Assembly (NCBI RefSeq): GCF_900105985.1
Contig: NZ_FNUB01000005.1
Coordinates: forward strand, 1,302,001-1,366,000
Direction: 5' to 3'
Length of the DNA: 64,000 nucleotides
From: Tenacibaculum sp. MAR_2010_89
Lineage (GTDB): Bacteria; Bacteroidota; Bacteroidia; Flavobacteriales; Flavobacteriaceae
This document shows positions 42,521-51,796 of the stretch, one piece after another (positions within the stretch are counted from its first letter, which is position 1; every line of letters starts with the position of its first letter). A model generated the notes under the pieces. It was not told the DNA's origin. It searched no databases and saw nothing but the letters and a program-made list of their open reading frames with translations. The position numbers and the translations under genes were made by a program.

Positions 42521-43747
42521 TTATAATTCGCAAGTATCTACCCTTATTTTATTCATATCATTCCAGAAGTTTCTATATGATTTTGTTACCACTTTAGCTT
42601 CTTTTATTACAAGTGTTGTTTTTAAAGCTAATGGAGCAAAAGCCATTGCCATTCGATGATCGTTATAGGTTGAAATTTGTATGTCCTTATTAATTTTTGT
42701 TGAAGGTTTTAAATGTAAACTTTCATTGGTAACTTTAATAGATGCTCCAAGCTTGGTAAGTTCTTCACGTAGTGCCTCTAATCTATCAGTTTCTTTGATT
42801 TTTAAGGTGTGTAATCCAGTTAAATCGCAAGCTATACCTAAACCAAAACAAGTCACAGCAATTGTTTGTGCAATATCTGGAGCATTTTTTAAATCTTGAA
42901 TAAGAGTATCATTAATATGGGCTTCATTTTTAGTTAAAATAATACTGTTTTTTTCAAAATGAGTAGAAACTCCAAAATGCTTGTATATAGTAGCTAAAGA
43001 ACTATCACCTTGTAAACTATCTTCTTTATAAGCAGTTAGTTTTACTGTTGAATTTACTGTACTCATTGCTATTAATGAATAAAAATAAGACGCTGAACTC
43101 CAATCAGATTCTACTACGATAGTTTGATTGTTTGTCGCAGTTTTAGGAGAAATGTTTATATTTTGTCCACTAAAACTAGCTTCAATTTCCAATTGGTGTA
43201 GCAGTGAAAGTGTCATGTTTATATAAGGTACAGAAGTAATTTTACCTACAAGTTCAATACTAAGGCCATTTTTTAAACTAGGTGCAATAAGCATTAATGC
43301 AGATATGTATTGGCTACTTACATTACCATTAATAGAAACAGTATTTTTAGTTAATTCTTTACCTACAATTTTTAAAGGAGGATATCCTTCTTTTTTTAAA
43401 TAAGTTATATCAGCACCTAAAGAGCGTAATGCATCTACTAAAATTTCAATAGGACGGTTATGCATTCTATCTGATCCTTGTAAAATTTTTGTAACTCCCT
43501 GTTGAGATGCAAAAAAAGCAGTTAAAAACCTCATAGCTGTTCCTGCATGACCAATATCTGCTATTTCTTTTTTAGAAGATAAAGCATCTTGTAAGTGATG
43601 AGTATCATCAGAATCAGATAAGTTTTCAATGTGTAAATTAGGATATAATTGTTGTAAAATTAATAGCCTGTTCGATTCACTTTTAGAACCTGAAATAGTA
43701 ATTTCAGCATCTAAAGCTGTAGTTGTTGTGTTTAGTTGTAAGTTCAT
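42521..43747 (-). CDS. aroA: 3-phosphoshikimate 1-carboxyvinyltransferase (EPSP synthase)
   Basis: Condenses shikimate 3-phosphate with PEP. It has 408 residues, shorter than the usual 427 or so. Evidence: G-S-K-S-E-S-N-R at the N-terminus (substrate Lys-Ser), G-N-V-S-S-Q-Y-I-S-A-L, and K-E-T-D-R-L-E-A-L-R-E-E. The PEP-side motif reads G-H-A-G-T-A-M-R-F-L. It lies away from the aromatic operon at 27-31 kb, downstream of a two-gene string (mazG-like and an 82-residue protein). Confidence 0.95.
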   Translation of the reverse strand: MNLQLNTTTTALDAEITISGSKSESNRLLILQQLYPNLHIENLSDSDDTHHLQDALSSKKEIADIGHAGTAMRFLTAFFASQQGVTKILQGSDRMHNRPIEILVDALRSLGADITYLKKEGYPPLKIVGKELTKNTVSINGNVSSQYISALMLIAPSLKNGLSIELVGKITSVPYINMTLSLLHQLEIEASFSGQNINISPKTATNNQTIVVESDWSSASYFYSLIAMSTVNSTVKLTAYKEDSLQGDSSLATIYKHFGVSTHFEKNSIILTKNEAHINDTLIQDLKNAPDIAQTIAVTCFGLGIACDLTGLHTLKIKETDRLEALREELTKLGASIKVTNESLHLKPSTKINKDIQISTYNDHRMAMAFAPLALKTTLVIKEAKVVTKSYRNFWNDMNKIRVDTCEL

Positions 43748-43752
43748 GGGGT

Positions 43753-44001
43753 TTATGCCATTTTTTTGTTAGTCATCCAAATTCCATATAAAAAGCTTAG
43801 TACGATTTTGAATCCCCAAAATTGTTTCCATTTTCCTTCTGAAAAATTTGTTTGGTTAACAAGATCAAAGTTTCCTGCAAAAATATCACGCCAGCTATTC
43901 ATAAATAGCGTAATAATTGTTACCACTATAAAAAAAGGAATGGCAACCTTGGCTACGTTTTTCCAAAATATTGGTTGTTGTATTTTTTGTAATAAACTCA
44001 T
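43753..44001 (-). CDS. small membrane protein of unknown function
   Basis: 82 residues with two hydrophobic segments (V-A-I-P-F-F-I-V-V-T-I-I-T-L-F and I-V-L-S-F-L-Y-G-I-W). It starts directly after the MazG-like stop and ends 5 nt before aroA, so all three are probably one transcript. I do not recognise the family. Confidence 0.7.
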   Translation of the reverse strand: MSLLQKIQQPIFWKNVAKVAIPFFIVVTIITLFMNSWRDIFAGNFDLVNQTNFSEGKWKQFWGFKIVLSFLYGIWMTNKKMA

Positions 44002-44328
44002 TTATTTTAGTTTTTCGTTGTTGTGATGACGATTATGGTCTCGTTTTGTTTTTATATCTAATTTCTTATCAAAAGCCTCTTGTAAATTAATTCCTGTTTG
44101 GTTGGCTAAACAAAGTACTACAAACATAACGTCAGCTAACTCTTCTCCTAAATCTTTTTCTTTGTCACTTTCTTTTTCACTTTGTTCTCCATATCTACGC
44201 GCAATAATTCGGGCAACTTCACCAACTTCTTCTGTTAATTGCGCCATATTGGTTAATTCGTTAAAATAACGAACTCCATGATTTTTAATCCAATCATCTA
44301 CTTGTTTTTGTGCGTCTTGAATATTCAT
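44002..44328 (-). CDS. MazG-like nucleotide pyrophosphohydrolase
   Basis: All-alpha NTP pyrophosphohydrolase, 108 residues. Metal-binding pattern E-E-V-G-E-V-A-R then L-G-E-E-L-A-D-V-M-F-V-V (ExxE...ExxD). The basic His-rich tail (K-R-D-H-N-R-H-H-N-N-E-K) is unusual. Probably removes damaged or excess nucleotides. Operon with the 82-residue protein and aroA. Confidence 0.92.
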   Translation of the reverse strand: MNIQDAQKQVDDWIKNHGVRYFNELTNMAQLTEEVGEVARIIARRYGEQSEKESDKEKDLGEELADVMFVVLCLANQTGINLQEAFDKKLDIKTKRDHNRHHNNEKLK

Positions 44329-44381
44329 TAGATAGTATTTTTAATCTTCTATTAAGAGTTCAAATATAAAGTTTCTTACTG

Positions 44382-44759
44382 CTAATTAATTCTCCAAGGC
44401 GGATTTTTTCTATTCTTTCCAGCTTTATATAAAATAAGTTTGTTTCCATCAGGATCTTCTAGGTGAGCTTCACGCCAAAGCCAAGTTTCACTTTTAGGCA
44501 ACTGAGAAAATTCTATACCTTTTTCTTGTAGTTTTTCTACAAGAGTATCAAGGTTTTCATCTTCAAAATAAATTATAGGAATATTTTCTGTTGCAATTTG
44601 ATCAACTTTATGAATAGATAGTGTGCTATCTCCATTAGGTAATTCAAAACGGACATATCTAGGACTTGCATCTACAATAAGATGCAAGCCTAGTTTTGTG
44701 TAAAAAATTACTGCTTTATCAACATTAGTTGAAGGCAGAGTTACTTGGTTTAAGTTCAT
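44382..44759 (-). CDS. VOC (glyoxalase-fold) family protein
   Basis: 125 residues forming the paired beta-alpha-beta-beta-beta modules of the vicinal-oxygen-chelate fold: V-D-K-A-V-I-F-Y-T-K-L-G-L and A-H-L-E-D-P-D-G-N-K-L-I-L-Y. Whether it is an enzyme or a binding/resistance protein is not readable. Its 5' end overlaps the MFS gene by 35 nt, so the two are coupled. Confidence 0.88.
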   Translation of the reverse strand: MNLNQVTLPSTNVDKAVIFYTKLGLHLIVDASPRYVRFELPNGDSTLSIHKVDQIATENIPIIYFEDENLDTLVEKLQEKGIEFSQLPKSETWLWREAHLEDPDGNKLILYKAGKNRKNPPWRIN

Positions 44760-45960
44760 GTTTTTCTTTTTTAATTACACGCATTAATAGTAGAAGCGCT
44801 AACATTCCTACAATTGATAAGCCTGTCATGATACTCCATGTACTATCGAAACCTAATTTATCAATTAATTGTAATCCTGCATTATGACCAAATATATGAG
44901 ATGCTGAAAAAGCAATGCTATAGTATGCCATATATTCTCCCTGATTTCCTTTTTTAGCTCTATCCATTACAAATGCATTTGAAAAAGGAAAGGCTATCAT
45001 TTCACCAATAGTCATAAGTAACATACCTATTATTAATACACCTATCCAGCCAGTAAGGTTTAATACTAAAAAGCTTAAGCCGGTTAAAAACAATCCAAAA
45101 AACATTAAAAACTCTTTTGAGTATTTACTTTTTTGCAGCCACGCAATTAAAGGCATTTCAAGGGCAAATATTATAAAACCATTTAACCCTAGAAGTAAAC
45201 CAATTTTTAATTCAGACAAATGATGTTCATCTTTATAATATAGAGGCATTGTTGAAAAATACTGTAAGAATATAAACCCGAACATAAACATACTCACAAA
45301 AAAGATCCAGAAAGCTTTATCAGAGAAAACTGATACTGGATTTTCTACTTTTACTTCATCAACGACTTTTGATTTTTTAGGATGCAATACATTTATTAAT
45401 AAAATAGTAGCTAAAATACAAGTAACACCATCTACCCAAAAAAGTCCGCTATACCCTAATGAGGTAATAATAATCCCTCCAACTGCTGGCCCAGCTGAAA
45501 AACCTAGGTTTATCGCTAAACGAATTAAAGTTACTGAACGTATTTTGTTTTCAGGTTTACTGTAGGCACTTAATGCAACAAACATTGCTGGTCTAAAAGT
45601 ATCAGCAACTAGCATTACTAAAAATATACCAATACAAAATCCTGAAAAAGTATCAACAAATTGTAATGCTATAAATAATAAACCTGTTAATAGTAAACTA
45701 GCTTTCATTACTTTATAGTATCCAATTTTATCCGTTAATTTACCACCTAACCATGACCCTGCTACTGAACCTAGTCCAAAACAGCTCATAATCCAAGCGA
45801 CATCGATTTTGGTAAATTCTAAACTTTTGGTTAAATACAACGATAAAAATGGAATAACCATTGTTCCTGCTCTATTAATGAGCGTAATTAAGGCCAGCCA
45901 CCAAACTTCTTTTGAGAGGCCTTTAAATGTGTCTAAATAATTGAAGTACAATTTTTTCAT
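44725..45960 (-). CDS. MFS transporter
   Basis: 411 residues with about 12 hydrophobic helices. Typical MFS loop 2-3 motif G-S-W-L-G-G-K-L-T-D-K-I-G-Y. It resembles MdtH/YceL-type drug exporters, but the substrate cannot be read. Downstream VOC gene overlaps; export plus a VOC protein is sometimes a small resistance pair. Confidence 0.9.
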   Translation of the reverse strand: MKKLYFNYLDTFKGLSKEVWWLALITLINRAGTMVIPFLSLYLTKSLEFTKIDVAWIMSCFGLGSVAGSWLGGKLTDKIGYYKVMKASLLLTGLLFIALQFVDTFSGFCIGIFLVMLVADTFRPAMFVALSAYSKPENKIRSVTLIRLAINLGFSAGPAVGGIIITSLGYSGLFWVDGVTCILATILLINVLHPKKSKVVDEVKVENPVSVFSDKAFWIFFVSMFMFGFIFLQYFSTMPLYYKDEHHLSELKIGLLLGLNGFIIFALEMPLIAWLQKSKYSKEFLMFFGLFLTGLSFLVLNLTGWIGVLIIGMLLMTIGEMIAFPFSNAFVMDRAKKGNQGEYMAYYSIAFSASHIFGHNAGLQLIDKLGFDSTWSIMTGLSIVGMLALLLLMRVIKKEKHELKPSNSAFN

Positions 45961-45998
45961 AGTGTTATAAATTTAGTTGTTTGGAAGTGATATAAAAG

Positions 45999-46031
45999 TA
46001 AAAAGTCCGACTGTGAAGTCGGACTTTTTAT
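45999..46031. terminator. hairpin upstream of the MFS gene
   Basis: AAAAAGTCCGACT / AGTCGGACTTTTT perfect stem with T-runs on both strands, 39 bp before the MFS ATG. On the minus strand it would act as an upstream terminator or attenuator of the transporter gene. No plus-strand gene ends here. Confidence 0.75.
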
Positions 46032-46574
46032 AATAGTAATATTTTATTTTCATATAATCATAATACATTAATAGCCCGATATCTTCTGTGCCTAACAGAT
46101 GATTTACATTGCTTATATGTATTATAAATTGTCATTTTTCTATATAATTATGCCGTAAAACTATAAAAAAAAGGAATAGCTTTTACAAATGATGGTTATT
46201 AATTTCTTCTTTATATTGATTTTAGATAAGTAATACTGATTTAGTTAAGGGGGAGTCAAAGAAAATAAAACTAGTATTTAATGTAAATTATCGAAAGGTA
46301 TTTCGACTTAAAAGGTAATTGTATTCAATTCGTCGATAGTAATTTACCTTTCAACTTAAATTGTAAATTGAATTTGAATAGTTGTGCTATTTTTGAAGTG
46401 TAGATGAAACATAAAGTAAATTTCGCCAAATAGATAGAAGTCACTAAAAAGAAACATTTACAGTAATAATACAAACAAATAGAAAAAATTATATAAGTAT
46501 GTTTATGATACCTATTTACCTTTTAATTGTAATAGCTTTTTTATTACAAACGATAATCGCTAGACCTACACACT
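46032..46574. other. 543-bp noncoding stretch between cyclase and MFS genes
   Basis: AT-rich and without a convincing ORF. A short hairpin TCTGT-GCCTA-ACAGA is at about 46085-46099. A loose inverted repeat AAAGGTAA / TTACCTTT lies at about 46310-46350. It contains no recognisable gene or RNA. The cyclase gene ends at its right side on the same strand as the MFS gene. Confidence 0.5.
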
Positions 46575-47324
46575 TTAAACCAGTTTATATAAAATTGGTT
46601 TGCTTGGAGAAGCATCATTCTCAAAAGGTGCAATCATAAGATTTAAAAAGTATGTTCCATCTTTTATACTATTAGGAACGTAAATGAATTCTGTTATGGT
46701 AGCATTAAAACGAATGATTCCCTTCGTATTCCAAAATGCATTATGCGCTAATAACTTTCCTTCATCTTTTTCTTTATCAACTGAAGGAAGGTCTATTAGC
46801 AAATGCTTAATCCCAATTTCTTGTAAATAAACAGCCGCTTCTTCTAACATATATGGAGGATTTGTATTAGAATATCTAGCTGATCTTTTTTCTTCTGAAT
46901 TAGGGAGTGTTCTAATTACTATAGCCTCACATGTTTTGTTTTTTAATACTTTTTGAAGTTGTTGTAATGTGATTACTTGATCGCCATTAGATTTTTTTTC
47001 AGGTGCTATCGTCACCACTTCTGCAAGAAAGAAAAATTTTTGTAAATTTTTATTTATTGAATGCACATCTTTAGTTATGTGTCCTACACACTCAGTATGT
47101 GTTATATGTGCATGCGGATTAAATGCAATGTTATTAAAATTCACTGCTGAACCTGCAGCAACACTTCCTACCCAATTATCAGTTGAAACAGGTGATATTT
47201 CAGGTTCTTTTAAATACCAAGCATTAATATTTTGTTTAGAAATGTTTATAGGAATTGAAATATCTAATGGGTTAGATAAATCAATGGTATACTCTTTTAA
47301 ACGATGTTTAATAGTTGCAATCAT
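46575..47324 (-). CDS. cyclase family protein (kynurenine formamidase-like)
   Basis: Metal-dependent hydrolase of the cyclase superfamily, 249 residues. The zinc motif reads N-P-H-A-H-I-T-H-T-E (HxxxHTD-like, with Glu for the usual Asp). Reactions in the superfamily include N-formylkynurenine hydrolysis, but the replaced residues make the substrate uncertain. Sits 13 bp after hemW. Confidence 0.85.
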   Translation of the reverse strand: MIATIKHRLKEYTIDLSNPLDISIPINISKQNINAWYLKEPEISPVSTDNWVGSVAAGSAVNFNNIAFNPHAHITHTECVGHITKDVHSINKNLQKFFFLAEVVTIAPEKKSNGDQVITLQQLQKVLKNKTCEAIVIRTLPNSEEKRSARYSNTNPPYMLEEAAVYLQEIGIKHLLIDLPSVDKEKDEGKLLAHNAFWNTKGIIRFNATITEFIYVPNSIKDGTYFLNLMIAPFENDASPSKPILYKLV

Positions 47325-47337
47325 GGGCTAAAGATAC

Positions 47338-48477
47338 TTAAATTATAAATAAATCACTAGCTAATCCATCTGCTAAGAACATTCCTTTTTGGGTAGTTTT
47401 TAATACTTCGTTTCCTGTTTTCGAAACAGTTATTAGTAATAATTTTTCATTTATAAACTTTTGAGAGTTTGTAATTAATTTTTTATACAAAACGTCACCA
47501 AAATCTTGTTTTATCTTAGTTAAAGAAACACCCCAAATTGTTCTAAGACCTGTCATTAAATATTCATTAAATTGATCTTCTTTGGTTAGTTTTTCAACTT
47601 CGTTAGGTAAGTTTCCAAGTTGTATGTTTTTAATGTAGTTAGCATTATTAGCAATGTTCCAACTTCTATGAGTATTGTTAAAAGAATGAGCTGAAGGACC
47701 AATACCAATGTATTTTTTACCTAGCCAATAACTTGTATTGTGTTTTGAAAAGTAATCAGGTTTTCCGAAATTAGAAATTTCATAATGAACAAATCCATTT
47801 TTAGAAGTTTCCTCCATTAAAATATTAAAATGCTCTTTTGCTTCGGTTTCATCAGGTTCAGGATACTTTCCATTTTTCACAAAACTATCTAATACAGTTT
47901 TAGGTTCAACTGTTAAGGCATATGATGAAATATGATTAATTCCAAAATCAAAAGCAATTTGTAAATTTTCTTTCCATCGTTTAGTACTCATATTTGGAAC
48001 TCCGTAAATTAAATCGATGGTAATATTATCAAAATGGTGAGTAGCTATAGCTAAACATTCTTTTGCCTCTTTTGAATTATGAGCGCGATTCATGCTTTTT
48101 AAATCTTCTTCAAAAAAAGATTGAACACCAATACTTAATCTGTTAATAGGAGATTTTGCTAATTCTTCTATTTTTTCCTTAGATAAATCATCAGGGTTTG
48201 CTTCCAATGTAATTTCAGGAGCTTCTATTACATTGTAATTTTTATAAATGGCATTAAGAAGTTGGTCAATTTCACTAGCTGTTAATAGGCTAGGGGTCCC
48301 TCCTCCAAAATAGATAGTTTCTATTATTTCGTTTTGTAATTCGTTTTTTCTTAGTACTAGTTCTTTTATTAAACAATGAACTAATTCATCTTTCTTTTTT
48401 AAGGAAGTTGAAAAGTGAAAGTCGCAATAAAAACATGCTTGCTTACAAAAGGGAATGTGTAAATAAATTCCTGCCAT
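47338..48477 (-). CDS. hemW: radical SAM family heme chaperone HemW
   Basis: 379 residues. Radical SAM cluster C-K-Q-A-C-F-Y-C-D at the N-terminus, G-G-G-T-P-S, and the HemW wing domain with the long C-terminus. It is now regarded as a heme chaperone instead of a true coproporphyrinogen III oxidase; that distinction is family knowledge. Same strand as ruvC, 12 bp downstream. Confidence 0.94.
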   Translation of the reverse strand: MAGIYLHIPFCKQACFYCDFHFSTSLKKKDELVHCLIKELVLRKNELQNEIIETIYFGGGTPSLLTASEIDQLLNAIYKNYNVIEAPEITLEANPDDLSKEKIEELAKSPINRLSIGVQSFFEEDLKSMNRAHNSKEAKECLAIATHHFDNITIDLIYGVPNMSTKRWKENLQIAFDFGINHISSYALTVEPKTVLDSFVKNGKYPEPDETEAKEHFNILMEETSKNGFVHYEISNFGKPDYFSKHNTSYWLGKKYIGIGPSAHSFNNTHRSWNIANNANYIKNIQLGNLPNEVEKLTKEDQFNEYLMTGLRTIWGVSLTKIKQDFGDVLYKKLITNSQKFINEKLLLITVSKTGNEVLKTTQKGMFLADGLASDLFII

Positions 48478-48489
48478 TATAAATATTAG

Positions 48490-49041
48490 TTAATTTATTT
48501 TTTTAGGATTCTGTTTTACAAAAGCTGCCCATCCAGTATAATTTTTTCCTCCAATTTGTTTTCCAGAGTTATAATAATGACAAACAGCAGCAGCTAAACC
48601 ATCAGTTGCATCTAAGTTTTTAGGTAATTCTTTTAAATTAAGTAACGACTTAAGCATTAAAGCAACTTGTTCTTTACTTGCAGTTCCTTTACCCGTAATA
48701 GCCATTTTAATTTTTTTGGGCGCATATTCAGTAACAGGTATTTCTCTAGATAAACCTGCAGCCATAGCTACACCTTGAGCACGTCCAAGTTTTAACATTG
48801 ATTGAACGTTTTTGCCAAAAAAAGGAGCTTCTAATGCAATTTCATCAGGGTTGTAAGTATCTATTAACTCTATAGTACGTTCAAAAATGAGTTTTAATTT
48901 TAAATAATGGTCGTCATATTTTTTTAATAGTAATTCATTCATTTGAACAAATTCCATTTTTTTACCAATGATTTTAATAATACCAAACCCCATGATAGAG
49001 GTTCCAGGGTCAATACCTAATATGATTTTTTCTGTCTTCAA
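48490..49041 (-). CDS. ruvC: Holliday junction resolvase RuvC
   Basis: Cuts four-way junctions in recombination repair. It has 183 residues. Catalytic acidic site in L-G-I-D-P-G-T at the N-terminus, I-A-L-E-A-P-F-F, and D-A-T-D-G-L-A-A-A-V at the C-terminal side, all normal. It heads the ruvC-hemW-cyclase string and is divergent from the Bax-inhibitor gene. Confidence 0.96.
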   Translation of the reverse strand: MKTEKIILGIDPGTSIMGFGIIKIIGKKMEFVQMNELLLKKYDDHYLKLKLIFERTIELIDTYNPDEIALEAPFFGKNVQSMLKLGRAQGVAMAAGLSREIPVTEYAPKKIKMAITGKGTASKEQVALMLKSLLNLKELPKNLDATDGLAAAVCHYYNSGKQIGGKNYTGWAAFVKQNPKKIN

Positions 49042-49089
49042 ATTTTATTGTACTTTGTACATGCACAAAACTAATCAAATATATTTTTA

Positions 49090-49833
49090 ATGAGTGTATT
49101 CGGGCTTAGAACTTCAAATCCTGCATTTACCAATTACTTTTGGAAGAAGTCAAAAAGTTATTCATCAAATAAAATGACTTTAGGAGGGATTATAACAAAA
49201 ACCCTTTTCATGTTAGTATTAGTATGTTGTACTGCTTTTTATACCTGGCATTTGTTTTTTAGTGGAGTAGTGGTAAAGTGGCATACATCTATTGGAGCTT
49301 TGGTAGCTGTTTTTTGTAGTATTTATATTTCATATAAACATAATGTAGCTAAATATCTATTGCCAGTATATGCGTTGGCTAAAGGATTTTTTCTGGGCGG
49401 TATAAGTGCTTATGCTCATAAACAGATTCCTAATTTACCTTTTCAGGCTGTTGGTGTTACTTTACTTACATTTTTTGTAATGTTCTTTTTATATAAATGG
49501 AGAGTGATTAGAGTTACTAAGGCGTTTCGATCAGCTATAATAACCACATCTGTAACTATATTTTTGCTGTATTTTATAAGATGGATATTTTGGTGGTTTG
49601 GAATTAGTGTTTTCTTTTTATCAGGCAATTCAAGGTTTGCTATTGCTTTTAATATTTGTACAGCTATTGTAGCATCGTTGAGTTTGTTATTAGATTTTGA
49701 TTATATACACAGATACCTTGGTAAAGCTTCTAAAGAAAGAGAATGGTTGGCTACTTGGGGCTTTCTAATAACATTAATTTGGTTGTATGTTGAGGTTGTA
49801 CGTCTTTTAAAAAAAATAACTTTTCGAGTCTAA
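49090..49833 (+). CDS. Bax inhibitor-1/YccA family membrane protein
   Basis: 247 residues with about seven membrane helices. The family region L-L-P-V-Y-A-L-A-K-G-F-F-L-G-G-I-S and acidic C-terminal helix end (D-F-D-Y-I-H-R-Y) match BI-1/YccA proteins, which affect membrane stress and in some cases calcium leak or FtsH. The stop is followed by 137 bp before the first LytTR regulator. Confidence 0.88.
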   Translation: MSVFGLRTSNPAFTNYFWKKSKSYSSNKMTLGGIITKTLFMLVLVCCTAFYTWHLFFSGVVVKWHTSIGALVAVFCSIYISYKHNVAKYLLPVYALAKGFFLGGISAYAHKQIPNLPFQAVGVTLLTFFVMFFLYKWRVIRVTKAFRSAIITTSVTIFLLYFIRWIFWWFGISVFFLSGNSRFAIAFNICTAIVASLSLLLDFDYIHRYLGKASKEREWLATWGFLITLIWLYVEVVRLLKKITFRV

Positions 49834-49970
49834 TTTATAGAAGCTATTTTTCTATTCCTTTCTCCCCTTGTTTTATACTTGATTTTTAATGCTTTGTAAC
49901 CTTTTTTAATGAATTTGGTTAAAAAATCGGTCTTTTTGTAATAGTAAATTTTATCTAAAACAGATACTCA

Positions 49971-50717
49971 ATGAATAATATTAATGTATTTATTATTGAG
50001 GATACCCCCGCAGAAAGCAATCGATTAGTAAAATTTCTTGAAGCTAATAGTTATTCTATATCTGGTGTAGCTAAAAGCTTTAGAGAAGCTTTAATTCTAT
50101 TTCATAAAGTTAAAGTAGATATTGTTATAATTGATGTTTTTTTGAATGGTAGTCCTGATGGAATTGCGTTTGCAGAAATGATCCAAGCCAATCCTGAAAC
50201 AGCAAAACCTTTTGTGTTTTTAACTAACTCGGTAGACCGACAACTTTTTTTGAGAGCTAAATTAACAAGACCTTATAGTTATTTGATGAAGCCATTTAAC
50301 GAGTTAGAAATTTTGTATGCTATTGAAATGGCTGTTTCAATGTTTTATACAGAAGACAATACTTTTTTGAATGAGGAAGAAGAAACAATTATAAGTGAAA
50401 ATTATGTTTTTATAAAAAAAGGAAAGAGTTTAAAAAAAGTACATATTAATGATGTTATTTTTATTGAAGTTGAAGAGAAATACTGTTCTATAGTTACAGC
50501 AAAAGAAAAGTTTGTGATATCAATATCACTCACAAAAATTTTAAAACTTTTAGATAATTCATTGTTTTGTAGAACTCATAGAAACTTTATCGTTAATATT
50601 GAAAAAATTGAAGAGATTATTCCTGTTGATAACCTTATTATACTAGATAAAAAACATAAAGTACCTCTTAGTGAAAAATATAGAGGAGTTATAAAAAAAG
50701 TGCGTACATTAAAATAA
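49971..50717 (+). CDS. LytTR-type response regulator (orphan)
   Basis: 248 residues. Receiver (about 1-125) with phospho-acceptor D55 in I-I-D-V-F-L-N-G and the K-P switch Lys (L-M-K-P-F). LytTR DNA-binding domain (about 145-248) with F-I-E-V-E-E-K-Y-C and F-C-R-T-H-R-N-F-I-V-N. No sensor kinase is adjacent. It is closely similar, by eye about two thirds or more identical and ending in the same K-K-V-R-T-L-K, to the regulator at 54316, so one of the two arose by duplication. Confidence 0.93.
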   Translation: MNNINVFIIEDTPAESNRLVKFLEANSYSISGVAKSFREALILFHKVKVDIVIIDVFLNGSPDGIAFAEMIQANPETAKPFVFLTNSVDRQLFLRAKLTRPYSYLMKPFNELEILYAIEMAVSMFYTEDNTFLNEEEETIISENYVFIKKGKSLKKVHINDVIFIEVEEKYCSIVTAKEKFVISISLTKILKLLDNSLFCRTHRNFIVNIEKIEEIIPVDNLIILDKKHKVPLSEKYRGVIKKVRTLK

Positions 50718-51213
50718 CGATTAGTTATTATTGATAAGTTACCTATGGGTACTTACATATACATCATTACGAGGAGGTACGACGAAACAATCTGCTATTC
50801 TTATTAAGAAGATTACTTCACTTCGCTAGGGCTACGTTCTTAATGACGATTATATATGTCATTGTGAGGAAGTATAACAAAAAAATCTGCTATTCTATTA
50901 GAAAGATTACTTCACTTCGCTAGACTACGTTCGTAATGACGATTATATATGTCATTTCGAGGAGGTACGACGAAACAATCTGTCGATTTAAAAGCTATAT
51001 CCTCAATTTTCCTTTTCTTATAGCCGAAAACGCCTGTTTTATAGGGTTTTAATTATTTTGTTTTGGTTTGTTACCTAATTTTACTTCGAGAAACATAAAC
51101 ACTAGCTAGTTATTTTTTTCTTTTAAAAACCAAACTTGTGGAGCAGTACCCACTATAAAAAACGAGGCGATATCCGAAAAGCCTTATGAGTAGGAATTTT
51201 AAAACTAATAACT
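50718..51213. other. 496-bp noncoding stretch with tandem repeats, leader of the AidA/PixA gene
   Basis: No ORF. It contains GGGTACTTACA at about 50747, two and a half tandem repeat units (separate entry), and from about 51000 the presumed promoter and leader of the next gene. The last bases TTTAAAACTAAT before the ATG recur before the 58673 gene. A TATGAG...-type site is not evident, so promoter position is unclear. Confidence 0.5.
50763..50990. repeat. tandem palindromic repeat, two full units and a partial third
   Basis: Units of 93-95 bp start at 50763, 50858 and 50951, each beginning (A/G)TCATT(A/G/T)CGAGGAGGTACGACG-like and ending in CGTAATGACGATTATATAT. Within each unit the ends (GTCATTnCGA ... 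CGTAATGAC) are inverted, so a unit can fold. Parts of the same element recur at about 51829, 55169 and 55899. This type of interspersed palindrome (GTCATTGCGAGGAGG...GCAATCTG) is known from Bacteroidota genomes. Confidence 0.8.
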
Positions 51214-51732
51214 ATGTCTAATACAATCGATATTTTAACAGTAGTTGATGCAGTATCTTTACAAGAAGCAGTAGCGTCAGGAAAATTAAAAAAAGGAACA
51301 AAAACAAACCCAACATCTTTAGGGTCGTATGGTACATCTGATGCTTATATTTATATGATAACTGCTAATAATTACGTAGTAAATGACCAAGCAAAATCAG
51401 AGTTAACAATAGCTGCTAATGTAGGAGATACTGTTCGTTGGATGATTACTTGTCCAGGAGGAGGGACAGGAAACAATGTTATATTAATGGATTGGAACTC
51501 TAGTTCTGCTAGTGGTATTATAGATCCAATTTCTTTAGATATTGACATTGATTTATATGTAGGTAGTGCAACTGTTGCTCCAACTTCAGTAGAGTTTCAA
51601 AACTATTGTTTTGCAGGTATGTTAACTAAAAAAGGAAATGTACAGTACTATATTACTTTTCAATTATTAGATGAGCATGGAGCTGATTTAGGTTTTTACT
51701 TATGGGATCCATTTATTAATGTTGCTAATTAA
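51214..51732 (+). CDS. AidA/PixA family protein
   Basis: 172 residues, no signal peptide, beginning M-S-N-T-I-D-I-L-T-V-V-D. The pattern I-D-I-L-x-V-V-D, a Y-I-Y-M-I-T-A-N-N-Y-V strand, the Asn/Gln-rich turn V-N-D-Q-A-K-S-E-L, G-D-T-V-R-W, and the C-terminal Y-Y-I-T-F-Q-L-L-D and F-Y-L-W-D-P-F-I match AidA and PixA proteins, which are small cytosolic proteins that may form inclusions (PixA) or be under density-dependent control (AidA). Monocistronic and followed by a terminator. Confidence 0.75.
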   Translation: MSNTIDILTVVDAVSLQEAVASGKLKKGTKTNPTSLGSYGTSDAYIYMITANNYVVNDQAKSELTIAANVGDTVRWMITCPGGGTGNNVILMDWNSSSASGIIDPISLDIDIDLYVGSATVAPTSVEFQNYCFAGMLTKKGNVQYYITFQLLDEHGADLGFYLWDPFINVAN

Positions 51733-51754
51733 GTAAATAAATTAATTTTATAAA

Positions 51755-51796
51755 ACGTGAATAAAGTGTTTAAACATTTTATTCACGTTTTTGTTT
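51755..51796 (+). terminator. terminator of the AidA/PixA gene
   Basis: AAACGTGAATAAA / TTTTATTCACGTTT long stem with loop GTGTTTAAACA and T-run. Confidence 0.88.

Noticed and set aside
46499..46639. 46-residue plus-strand ORF beginning M-F-M-I-P-I-Y-L-L-I
   Set aside because: Hydrophobic start looks like a signal peptide, but the second half lies antisense in the cyclase gene and no promoter or conservation argument supports it.
50718..51213. CRISPR array in the repeated region
   Set aside because: Repeat units are 93-95 bp and tandem with inverted ends, without unique spacers or cas genes.
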